Below are positions 48,229 through 58,770 of a stretch of 64,000 nt of DNA, piece by piece. The DNA is taken from contig WBMQ01000001.1 of NCBI GenBank assembly GCA_016630905.1, forward strand, positions 744,001-808,000, given 5' to 3'. Both the position numbers and the translations under genes were made by a program. The stretch comes from Capillidium heterosporum. Taxonomy: Eukaryota > Entomophthoromycota > Entomophthoromycetes > Entomophthorales > Capillidiaceae. The notes beneath the pieces were generated by a model that was not told where the DNA came from, did not search any database, and saw only the letters and a list, made by a program, of their open reading frames with translations. The first letter of the stretch is position 1. Each line of letters opens with the position of its first letter.

Positions 48229-49559
48229 CTAAGTTGATTCTGAAGTCGAAAGTTTAGTTAAATGAAGAGAAAGGCTTTTCAATTATTTTTACAAACTTTG
48301 GAAGAAAAGTTTGGAAAGGTCCAAAGTCCAATCTATCTTATTCACTCTTCTTTGATCAGAAAATCTAAGCAGTTTTTTACAAGTTTGGTTATAAAAACTT
48401 GTCTATTTTATTTGAACAGAGTAGAAGTAAGCTTTGAATGCATCATAATAGTTTCCTTATTTGGATATATTATTACTACTGGTATGTGGTAAGAAAGCAC
48501 ACAGCCCAGCCAATTAAAAAATGACTATATAATATTTTGTAACCAGATATTTAGTAGTATATAAGGCAATTACAATCCTATTCAAATAGATCATATTTGG
48601 TTCGTGGTGCAGCTATTGGCCAGGAAAACTCCTACAAATTGTCTACATTTACTTGTTCAAGCCATAAAGCACCTCGTCCTATAGCCTTTAGTGTAAGTAT
48701 AATTAGAATATACCTATCCTTGGAGCTGAAAATATAGTAACCACTTGAAACTTCATATTCCAATTGAATCTTTCAATTTAGGCATATAAAATCCATAAAA
48801 CCCAAACTAACATTGGTGATATCCTGAAAATATATATTTAGATCTTTCTTTTGCTTCTTTTGTTGGTCATAGTGTCAAGGGATTTGATAGGTTATTACTT
48901 GTTTGTAAATAAATATACATATTTAGATCTCTGTCCAAGAATTAATTTTCTAGATAAGAATCGGTACTATCTAAATAGGACTAATTTCCCGTCGTATGTC
49001 TATAGGAATACTTGGAACTATAGATTAATAGATTCGGTCCTAATATTGTTTCATGATGTGATCAAAGACTAGAAAAACCTAGACACAGTAGAAAGCTATA
49101 TAAATTTAAAATAGAAAGTCTAGAATACCTATTAGTTTGGATTTTGCTTTTCACTACTTTTATATATCATAATCAGACATTTAAAATATAACCATCAAAG
49201 TAGGGTTCTCAATTTAAAAAACTACATTAGTAGGATTTAAGAGCTTATTATTAAGTTTAAAGAATCATATTTTAAAGAATTCAATTTAAATGAAAATAGG
49301 AATATGAGATAAGTAAACCATATAGTAGGGTTAAGAGTACTCGAGAGTCTATAATCCTTTAGTACTTCTATTTACTTTAGCAATGTTTGTATAGTATGTT
49401 TGAGGATTTTTATATTCTATAAAATATACTTTAAAAGAGAAATAAAGCTGTGTATATTTACTAAGGTTAAGAATATAATATAGTTTATTAGTATTATGGA
49501 TAGTGCTCTTAAAGTTATTTGATTCCAATCTATTAAAACAAATATCCGGTTATTTAGAT
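48229..49559. other. Intergenic, AT-rich
   Basis: 1.3 kb. Short plus-strand open frames (48262-48492, 48851-49072) are chance products of low-complexity AT-rich DNA. Confidence 0.5.
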
Positions 49560-50888
49560 GATATGATGGCTTAGGAACCTCCAAATTTTGATCAAAGTCG
49601 GATATGATGGTAGTGCTATCTAGGCCAAGTGGGATTTCACTGCTGTTTACAATTTCATCGGATCCTATTGCCTCTTTTGGACACTATGGCAAAGTGAGGG
49701 ACTTTACTCTATTGGCTCAAGTTACCTACCGCTTCACCATCGTTGAATCGTTTCCACTGGTACACATAAAAGGCAAGCACTAAAAGTGTGACGATACCAC
49801 TAATATTCCATATACTGTTGCAGCTTAACTAAACGATCCTGAGCCTTTGATATTGACTTTACTCTTGTTCGGTAAAACTTTGTCTAAACTAAAATTTGCA
49901 GTATCAACAAATTGAGTTTTAGAAGGGTAACCTAAATTTCAAATGAATATATTGAGTTATGGTTGTAGTAGGTGAAGGAACCGAAATTTCCAACTAAACT
50001 ACTTTATGAAGTTTCCATGTAAAGTCCTTCAAAATCGGTGCATTGACCTCTATATCATATTTGGATTGGCACTTCAAGTGCTCTAATCCATCATTCATAT
50101 AGAATAGATGGTCAACTAGCACATCACTTGCTCCACCTCACTAAAAAGGGTTGTCTCCTGAGATCACTTTTTCTTCTGCTCCACGTTGGTTAGATTGCAC
50201 TACGTTATAATGCTCATGGGAATAAATTTATTTAAATTCAAAGCTTTCTCTCCAATTACGTATAGATTTCTTTTGCAGAAGCAACCTATGTGGTCATAGA
50301 CATTGAGCCAACTGAATGGACGTTGTAACCAAACTTTACTATCAAATTTAAATGCCAAAACACCTGTCCATCTTAGGTACATGTCGGTAGAATCATCTGA
50401 TGCAACTCTATATTATTTGATATAGTCATCACCATTCCCTTTAAAAACATTAGTTGAGAAGTGTATACACGCTCATCATTGCTGTAAGTATATTTTGCCG
50501 TCGCATAATTGTTGATAGCCTCATCATCAGCATATCACAAGTTAATCAAAATATCAAATACCTTGAAAGTCTCTGAATAATTGGATTGAGTTCCTCCAAA
50601 CATGAAAACGTTGGGTGATCCGTCACTTTGAGCAATTGGTTTTCAGTTGACTTTGTCGAAGCTATTGATCTTTGAACCATCTAAAAACAGCATCCTAAAG
50701 ACCTCCAAATTACTGTTAAATTGAGGCTTATACTTGGAATTTACGAAATACCCATCTATATAAAAAAGGCTGTCGTTAACTAGGATACATCTGCACTCAG
50801 CTAAAGCGGATAGGCTTGCTTGTACGTTGTATAAGCTGAGAATAGTTAAGTATGTTGGTATCGATATTAAAGCTTTGGCTAATATCAT
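49560..50888 (-). pseudogene. Decayed kelch gene B'
   Basis: Reads on the minus strand from an intact start (50888, MILAKALISIPTYL) through the first turn (ECRCILVNDSLFYIDGYF) for 81 codons, then loses the frame repeatedly. Fragments matching kelch copy B recur, including NVYDHIGCFCKRNLYVIGEK near 50290. The tail region with DSTTIISDF-like residues is near 49590. Nearest intact relative is copy B (51613-53028). Confidence 0.8.
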
Positions 50889-51612
50889 TAGAATGTTACT
50901 AAATTGTTATTTGGTTAGTAAATGAAAAGCTAAAGATTACTTTTATATACTATAAATCAATTTGATAGAGGTGAGTGCTTCAATACATTCTACTATGGCT
51001 ACGCAAGTGCTACCTCTACTTTTTACAATACTTCTGGCCTTAAAGCTCATTTTAGAAAAAGGGGTTCCCAACCATAAGTGCCTGGATGGATATTGTCCAA
51101 GCGATATCCCCTAAATTGCAAAGGTTAAATCGGATCGGAGCCTAAAAGAAATCCAAGGTCCAGTTTCCTGTTTAGTTTACCATCAAAATAAAAATGAAAT
51201 TCATCAGTGTATAAAGCACAGCTATAAAATAAACTGCCTTGGTCCTTGATAAGATTATTTGGAACTGCAAGGCATAAGATTTAGACTTAATGCTAGTACA
51301 TTTTGAAAACCAGACTGAGTTTGGAATTGTTGGAATAGATATCAAACTTTCCTATACCTTTTTAAAGTCGGATATATATATGTATTTAAAGTCAAATTGT
51401 AGTAACTAACTCACATTAAAAGATATCATCTTTATTGTAAAGCAACGTTATTACTTTAATTACATTTATATAGAACTCTACTATAGATTTGGCTGTATTG
51501 AATTTAATTCAAAAATAAATATATTTTTGACAGTATTATTAACTTAAGCATATAAAAATGTCTTTTTATTAAACAAGTGTGTGCTTTCAAGAAATTAGTT
51601 GAATATATAAGT
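50889..51612. other. Intergenic, AT-rich
   Basis: Spacer between the decayed copy and copy B, mostly AT-rich. At about 51020-51130 some kelch-like DNA remains, for example GCACTTATGGTTGGGAACCC on the minus strand. Not interpretable further. Confidence 0.4.
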
Positions 51613-53028
51613 TTAGGATATCATCATTTGGTACGCTGGTTTAGGAACTCCCAGATCTTGTTCGAAATCAGGTATGATTGTAGCGGAATCAAGGTTGAAG
51701 GTAAGATCGCTGCTGTTGATTATTTCGTCGGACCATATTGCCTCCTTTAAAAATAGAGGTGCCATGCTAACAATAATATGTTGATCTACGCTACTTTCGT
51801 CTATATGTTGGTCTACGCTACTTTCGTTTTCTATAGACTTAGATCGCTTCCAATAGTATATCAATAGAATAAATAGTAAGAGGGCAATGGTACCACCAAT
51901 ACTTCCACCTAGGATAGCGCTAAGGTTGATGGATTCTGGATTTGTTGCAGGCAATTTTTTAACCAAAGTGAAATTCTTAGCCTCGATGAGCTGAGTCTTG
52001 GAGGAAGGATAGTCAGAAGTCCCGAATGCATAAATCAGATATCCGTTGTAGTGAGCTAAACAGCCGAAACTCCTGCCCGTAAACCCTTCTACCTCGTAGC
52101 GTTTCCATTTGAAATCTTTTAGATCTAGCACGCTGACTTCCGAGTCAGGCAAAGAGGAAGGCTCCAAGTTTTCTAGCCCGCCTACCATATAAAATAGGTC
52201 GTCAATGAGCACTCCACTTGCCCCAGCTCTCCTAGAAGGGATGTTTCCTATAGCCGTTTGGTTTTCCCATTCTTGGCTGGCTAGGTCGTACTGCATTATA
52301 ACGTCCATCGGAACATACGAGCTCTGATTGTAGGTTTTACCACCGACGAAATATACGCTATCTCTGTAGATAAAGCTTACATAGTCATATACGTTGACCC
52401 AACTGCTCTTATTTTGTGTCCAAGTCTTATCGGTATTGTTGAATTTCGAGAAAAATAAGCTATCTTCAAACCCTTTACTAGTACTGTTGTACAACCTTCC
52501 CCCATACTGAATATACTCATCCTCTTCCCTTTTGAGAAGTACAGTTTGGGAGATGTCATAATACCCCTTTCCTTCGTAGGAAGTGCTCATTTCGGACCAG
52601 TTAGATGTCGCTTCTTCATCCAGATACCATCGGTTCTTCGAGGTATCGAATATCTTGAAATACTCGGAGTCTTTGAATCCGGACCCTCCGAACACAAAAA
52701 TGTTAGGTGATCCGTTACCTTGGGCAATTACCCCAGGCTTATTGCTAGTTGTCCTGTATTTGGCATCGGTTACCAATTCCCATGGCGCCTCATCTAAAGC
52801 ATTCAAATTCACACCTTTTGCTAAAGGCAGTTTAAAAATATCGATATTTCCATTGAAAGGCAAGTCACTGTATAAAGATTGTTGATACTTTCCACCAAAA
52901 TAGTAGATGTTGTCGTTGACTAATGCACATCCACCCTCAAACAACGGCGGTACCTTTTCCAGTGAGCTATATAAGTTTAAAATCAATAGATAGAGTAGAG
53001 TCGACAACAGGTCTTTGATAGAAGCCAT
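51613..53028 (-). CDS. Kelch-repeat single-pass membrane protein, 471 aa (array copy B)
   Basis: ATG 53028. Signal peptide (LLSTLLYLLILNLYSS), kelch turns YYFGGKY, FVFGGSG, IQYGGRL, YFVGGKT and FYMVGGLE, and a final YAFGTSD. The transmembrane helix LGGSIGGTIALLLFILLIYYW is near residue 385. The tail has a short internal repeat (ESSVDQHIDESSVDQHI, positions near 51775-51825) not seen in the other copies, then LKEAIWSDEI and DLTFNLDSATIIPDFEQDL. Ends PAYQMMIS. This is the most divergent intact copy. No frame break. Confidence 0.8.
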   Translation of the reverse strand: MASIKDLLSTLLYLLILNLYSSLEKVPPLFEGGCALVNDNIYYFGGKYQQSLYSDLPFNGNIDIFKLPLAKGVNLNALDEAPWELVTDAKYRTTSNKPGVIAQGNGSPNIFVFGGSGFKDSEYFKIFDTSKNRWYLDEEATSNWSEMSTSYEGKGYYDISQTVLLKREEDEYIQYGGRLYNSTSKGFEDSLFFSKFNNTDKTWTQNKSSWVNVYDYVSFIYRDSVYFVGGKTYNQSSYVPMDVIMQYDLASQEWENQTAIGNIPSRRAGASGVLIDDLFYMVGGLENLEPSSLPDSEVSVLDLKDFKWKRYEVEGFTGRSFGCLAHYNGYLIYAFGTSDYPSSKTQLIEAKNFTLVKKLPATNPESINLSAILGGSIGGTIALLLFILLIYYWKRSKSIENESSVDQHIDESSVDQHIIVSMAPLFLKEAIWSDEIINSSDLTFNLDSATIIPDFEQDLGVPKPAYQMMIS

Positions 53029-53954
53029 TCAGATAAATTTAAGTATTAATGGGTTGTTAAGCTAAGGAAGGATACTTCAAAACCATCGCTCTTCTTGAAT
53101 AAGAAAATAGTCAAGTAGTTTGATTGGAGTTCCTTTTTACAATAGCTAAATTTAATTATCTGAGTTTATTGCATATGGAACTCTGGTTGGTTGCTATGTA
53201 TATTAAAATCTATGATACCAGATTTTTCGCCAAGCATAAATCAAAATTTTATATTTAAAGAAATGAATAACCTATCATTCTATAATTGATAGGCACTTAA
53301 TAAACTATATATATACAATTCTGGATGAAGTTTCGGACTAGTATCACGGATCTCAAGCCATATTTACGAACTTTAGTTTGATAATAAAGTCGGTAGGAAT
53401 TAACAATCACTTTGGCATCTTACATGAGCTAGTTTGTCAAAAAAGATATAGAGATTCGAGTCTATTTGTATATATTTAGGACAGTATCACCTATACAACC
53501 GATTGAACCTAATGCCTATACTCAAAACACAGGATTCAAGGCTCCATTTTTATTGAAAGATACCGAAGTTTTCACATACAAGAACTCATAGTATTTTCCA
53601 ACACTGAAAATGGAATAAAACTTTATTCTAAAAACATATACTCCACTGAAATAACTCGTAAATAAAAGGCTATAGAAAATAAATACCATTACTGTTACTT
53701 AACTTCTCTATTTGAACATATAATAGGGCTTTTAAGCTTATCTGATATACTTTAATTATAAAATTGCTCATTAAAATGGAACATAACCAGTACCTATTTG
53801 AAAACAGTATATTTCCACATCTCATCAAAATTTTCTGTGCAATATTTTAAAAATACAGTACATATAAAATAAGTAATTAATATACTTTAAATGACGTACG
53901 TATCTATATATAAATAAGGTGAATTAATTAATACTTTATTGTTAGGTATAAGGA
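53029..53954. other. Intergenic, AT-rich
   Basis: Promoter of copy B and 3' flank of the next decayed copy. Nothing coding. Confidence 0.5.
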
Positions 53955-55385
53955 GTCTATGCAACCTCAGAAATAGAATATTTTGTAGTTCGCATGTCAG
54001 TGTCAAAGTCAGGCATCTGGATATTGGTATCTAAACCAAAGACAAGGCCATTGTTGCTATTGCTATAAAGCATGTTATCAGTCTAAAAGTTTTTCCTCAA
54101 ATACTCAAGTATTGCATTCATATCGTCCTGTTAAGCTCGTTCCTCCTCAGCCTGGACCCATTTGAATTTTCTTCAGTAATAGATACTAGAAGTAATGAGT
54201 AAAAGGGCTAGAAAATCACAAACTGATCTACTGATAACAACACCCAAATTGAGGCTGTTTTCCTCCTTTTTAGAAAGCCCTGGGTTGGCGGTGCTATTGT
54301 TGGTCTTGGTTGGTAAAGTTTGCACCAGCCTGAACCTTTTGGTATTGATAAACTGGGTTTTCGATGAACGGCCATCGAAGAATCCAAAGACAAAAATCAA
54401 ATGATCATTATAGTATGCTAGACAACCAGTGTAACTGGTAACAAATCCTTGCACTTTGTATTTAGTTCATTTGAAGTCTTTAAAGTTGAGAACACTTACC
54501 TCAGAAGATAGGCAGTAGGAGTAGCTGTAGTCGACAGTATCATCGACCAGATAAAAGAGGTAGTCCACCAAAGTACCGCTGACTCCAACCTTTCAGGATG
54601 GCATATCACCAATGGACGTCAGATTAGTCCACTTGGCGCTGGCTAGGTTGTACTATATGATGGTATCGATCAGTATGATTATTTTCCAATAAAATAGTGT
54701 CGTTGATAACGTACATGCTCCCTCCATATATACAGCTGATGTGGTCGTAAATTTTGCTCCAGTTACTTTGTAGTTAAAACTAAACTTTTCGGTTACTACC
54801 ATAAACGAAGACAGTTATTCAAACTTTACTACTGCCTTTGGTGTTGTTTCACATGGAACCGTCGTACATGATATACTAGTTCACCAAGTCTTTAAGGAAG
54901 GCGATGCTATATATGGAATAGCTTTTATTTTCATTATTAGATACTTTGATGGTCGGCCAGTTGTTGATAGTCTTCTTGTTCACCAATTGAATGTTCGTCG
55001 GAATATTGTATACGCGGAAAGTTTCACTGTCGTAAACCTTTTTATCACCGAAAATGAATATATTTAGTGATTCATCCCCTTGAGCGATTACTCCAAGAAG
55101 TAAAGTGACTGATTTGTAGCCACTGGTGGTAACTGGTTCTCAGGGAATGTAATTCAAAAAAGATACACTTGAATCATTCAACAAGGACTGCCTTAGTACC
55201 TGTTTGTAGTATTTGATATCGAATTTATTAGCTAAAGATAGCTGCAACTCACTTCTAGGTAGTACAAGCTGTCTTTGACTATAGTGCATCCTCCTCCCCA
55301 TAGTTGTGGTACCTTTCCCTGTGCATCACATAAGTTGGAAAGCAATAGATAGGTTGCTGTTGAAAGTAAGCCTCACATCACTGTC
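53955..55385 (-). pseudogene. Decayed kelch gene A'
   Basis: Aligns along its whole length with kelch copy A (56167-57606), at moderately high nucleotide identity. It carries stops and shifts, for example the Trp of IYYW mutated to TGA (stop at 54173-54175), a tail Arg codon now TAA near 54130, and a tail Trp now TAG near 54085. The start codon is not intact. The longest surviving piece is 93 codons (54454 to 54173), covering QGFVTSYTGCLAYYNDHLIF. CpG sites are almost all lost relative to copy A. Confidence 0.85.
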
Positions 55386-56166
55386 GTATAGGCGCTGCTT
55401 AAAATCTGTAAATGCTGAATTAGTAAAGAAATATGTTTCAACACCTGCTTCATATATCTAAAGTAAACCATTGGATAGCTATAAAATGACGAGTCCATTG
55501 AGATTATTGTATCCTATACTTTATAGATTTGATTTATTAAATTTTAGTGATACTGGTAAATTTGAAATTAGTGTCCCTTATTTGCAGTAAAACTATAAGT
55601 TAAACTTATACATTCTTACCAATTTAATATGATAGTTTTGAACGAATAGTAGTAGCCTTTTAATAAATTATTCATTTCTAGTCATAACTTGAGGGTTAGC
55701 TGTTGCTAGCAAATTCTATACTATTCAGATAGGAAATAGTGATCATATTTAGGTTATAAATCTATCGTGTAAAACAACCTCTATTTCTGATCAGAGTAGC
55801 AAATTTACAAAATAAACATCAACGAGGTTTGGCTTTTGACTACCTACATGGAACTTTGCCCTTTGATATAGTTGATGCTGCCAGATATACTACTTTTCAA
55901 ATGGTTAGCAGATTTGCTACCAGTAACATGATAAATTGAAGCTGCTTGGAGAACCCCATGGAGCTACGCAAGTAGGCTACCCTTTTCGAAAAGTTTTCTA
56001 GTTGCTAAATAAGCTATTAACAAAGAAAAATATGTTGAACGATGACTTCAAAGACATTGTGTAAGTAGTTAAGGATTAGTTAGATGTTAAAATTGAAATG
56101 TAATATGTATATAGATGTATAGGGTTCAAATTAATTAAAAATTTAATGCTAGATATAAGGTGATTA
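55386..56166. other. Intergenic, AT-rich
   Basis: Spacer between pseudogene A' and copy A. Parts resemble the flank of copy A (a GGTTAACCTAAGCTAGCAAA-like stretch, compare 55695 with 57941), so the duplication included 5' flanking DNA. Confidence 0.5.
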
Positions 56167-57606
56167 TTATACCTTGGTAACACCGGAGGATTCGGTAGTT
56201 CGCATGTCGGTGTCGAAATCAGGCATCTGGGTAGCGGTATCCAAGCTGAAGGTAAGGTCCTGCTTATGGTTGTCGTGGAGCATATCATCGGACCAAACGT
56301 TCGCCTTCAAATACTCGGGTCCGGCATCGATGTCGTTTTGTCGAGCTCGCTCCTCTTCAGCTTCGGCTTGGATCCGCTTGGACCTTCTCCAGTAGTAGAT
56401 ACCGAAAACAATGAGTAAAAGAGCTAAAAAGCCACCAACCGATCCACCGATGACGGCACCCAAATTGAGGCTGCTCTCTTCCTTTTTAGGAGGTTCTGAA
56501 CTGGTAGTGTTGTCGTTCGACTTTATTGGCAAAGTCTGCACTAACTTGAACCCTTTGGTGTTGATGAACTGGGTTTTGGACGAAGCATCGCCAAATATTC
56601 CAAAGGAGTAGATGAGGTGGTCGTTGTAGTAAGCTAAGCAGCCAGTGTAACTGGCAGTAAACCCTTGCACCTCATACTTGGCCCAGGTGAAATCTTTAAG
56701 GTTGAGGACGCTTACCTCAGAGGATGGGTAGGACGAGTAGTTAAAGTCGACGGTACCGCCAGCCATATAGAAAAGGTGATCTACTAAGGTACCACCAGCT
56801 CCAACTCTTCGCGATGGGATATCACCAGTAGCTGTCTTGTTGATCCACTTGGCACTGGCTAAATTGTACTGCATAACAACATCCATGGGCATGAGGACGT
56901 TGCCGATGAATATATTACCGCCGACTATGTACATGTTACCCCCATAGATGCAACCGGTGTGAGCGTAGATCTTGATCCAGTCACTCTGCGGTTGGGACCA
57001 GACTTTTCGGTTGCTGCTGTAAACGGAGACGGTTGCTCTTGCTTCAATCCCGTTATTGGTGTTGTTTCGCATGGTACCGCCGTATAGTACGTATTGGTCC
57101 CCTGAACCTTTGAGGAAGGTGGTGCTGTAGATGGAATAGATTCCATTTTCGTTGTTGGACATCTTGATGGTTGGCCAGTTGTCGGTAGCCTCTTTACTCA
57201 CCGACCAGGTGTTTGAAGAAGTATCGTATATGCGGAAGGTTTCATTGTCGAAGACGTTGGACCCACCAAACATGAATATGTTTGGTGATCCATCCCCCTG
57301 GGCAACTATCCCAGGAAGTAAAGCGGCTGGTCTGTAATCCCCAGTGGCAACCGGTTCCCAGGGAGCGTAATCCAGGTTATCTACATTAGAGCCGTTTAGC
57401 AGGGAAAGCCTTAGTACTTGTTTGTAGTCTTCGACGTTGGATCTATTAGCTGGAGATATCTGTACCGTACCCCCCATATAGTACAAGTTGTCATTGACTA
57501 AGGCGCATCCACCTCCCCATAACTGTGGCACCTTCCGCTGTGCAGAATATAGGTTGGAGAGTAGTAAGTAGGCTGCTGTTGATAGCAGGTTTCGTATCGC
57601 TACCAT
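56167..57606 (-). CDS. Kelch-repeat single-pass membrane protein, 479 aa (array copy A)
   Basis: ATG 57606. Signal peptide (NLLSTAAYLLLSNLYSAQ) and a six-bladed propeller with turns YYMGGTV, FMFGGSN, VLYGGTM, YIVGGNI and FYMAGGTV, plus a final YSFGIFG. The membrane helix is VIGGSVGGFLALLLIVFGIYYW (about residues 393-415). The tail has an acidic Glu-rich coil (QAEAEEERARQND), then LKANVWSDDM and DLTFSLDTATQMPDFDTDM. The tail motif W-S-D-D/E and the D-L-T/V-F-x-L-D segment match the other three copies, arguing for a conserved cytoplasmic partner. It has the highest GC and CpG of the array. No frame break. Confidence 0.82.
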   Translation of the reverse strand: MVAIRNLLSTAAYLLLSNLYSAQRKVPQLWGGGCALVNDNLYYMGGTVQISPANRSNVEDYKQVLRLSLLNGSNVDNLDYAPWEPVATGDYRPAALLPGIVAQGDGSPNIFMFGGSNVFDNETFRIYDTSSNTWSVSKEATDNWPTIKMSNNENGIYSIYSTTFLKGSGDQYVLYGGTMRNNTNNGIEARATVSVYSSNRKVWSQPQSDWIKIYAHTGCIYGGNMYIVGGNIFIGNVLMPMDVVMQYNLASAKWINKTATGDIPSRRVGAGGTLVDHLFYMAGGTVDFNYSSYPSSEVSVLNLKDFTWAKYEVQGFTASYTGCLAYYNDHLIYSFGIFGDASSKTQFINTKGFKLVQTLPIKSNDNTTSSEPPKKEESSLNLGAVIGGSVGGFLALLLIVFGIYYWRRSKRIQAEAEEERARQNDIDAGPEYLKANVWSDDMLHDNHKQDLTFSLDTATQMPDFDTDMRTTESSGVTKV

Positions 57607-58770
57607 ACTGATGTTGATTTAAAGTTGCAAAGTGTTGAGTTAGTAAAGAAAGATGCCTCAACACCCCACCTTGCGTTTGAAGTAAAATTTTGAATAGATA
57701 TAAGGTTCTAGTCTAGCTTTTCATATAAAATATCGGGTTTATCGGGATCCTTTGGATATTTTCCCATATTTTATGCATCTGATCTATTCAATTTTGGCGA
57801 TTCTATTGTGTTCGAAATTCATGTCGCTTATTTGCAATAAATATACATATCTCCCTTATAAAACCACTATTCTATCACAGTAATTTTGAACGAAATAATA
57901 GTAACTCTTTAATAAACTATTCCAATCTGGTTATAACTTGAGGGTTAACCTAAGCTAGCAAATTCAATACATTTTGTAAACTACGTAATGTATAGGTTTC
58001 TATAAGTGTACCTGGAAGCGAACGAAACCAATACCGATTTCTAAATTTAAGGGACATCTAATGTCAGTTATATCCGATTATAAAAGTTGGGTTATATTTG
58101 TAACGTTAGTTTGTTTTACAACTAATAAGCAAAACACCATATAAAGTTAGAAAGTGAAGAGGGCGCTTCCCCTATAAAACTAGAAGTAAAAGCAGCTTAA
58201 CCGCATCTTTAAATGAATTTACAAACCTCTAGGCTCCACCTGCAAGCTTTCTCTTTAGATTTTTGCACATCTATTTATTTATTTTATAAAAGCGGAATTA
58301 AATTCAAAGCTGCAGTTGCCTTTTTTGTAGCAATTCAAAGTAGCTTTGTTGAATCCAAGTACAATTTTAAACCATTTTGAAGTAAATATTGCACCCTATT
58401 CTAAGTAGGATATCTACAACCATAATGTGATGAAGACCTACTAGTCCAATCCTACTGTACAGAACCTAGGCAGCTAGGATTAACGAAAAACTAATTAAAA
58501 GGTGTAAATTATCATTAAAGTACACTGGAAACCTATAGCACCATAAAGCTAATCAATCCATCAAACTTTATTACAAACCAACATATAAAGCTAATGGGAG
58601 CCGTTTACTTTTATATTATAATATTCGTTATCTCCTTACCCAACACCTTATTGAAGAGACCTTTTTCTACTACCAACTCTCCACTCGAATTTACCAAAAA
58701 CAATCTATCAGGTGCCTCCAGCCGAAAACTTATTAAAAAGATCCCTTCTACCCACACGTTTAATAGATGC
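57607..58770. other. Intergenic
   Basis: AT-rich region between kelch copy A (its promoter) and the 3' end of MED17. Part of 57930-57965 matches the flank of the decayed copy A'. Nothing coding. Confidence 0.5.

Noticed and set aside
53955-55385. Classic RIP as sole explanation for the kelch pseudogenes
   Set aside because: Transversions and C-gains also occur, and RIP would be expected to mutate both copies of a duplicate pair, whereas copy A stays intact.
56174-57337. Plus-strand open frames inside the kelch genes
   Set aside because: Antisense shadows; long only because the kelch genes are GC-richer than their surroundings.
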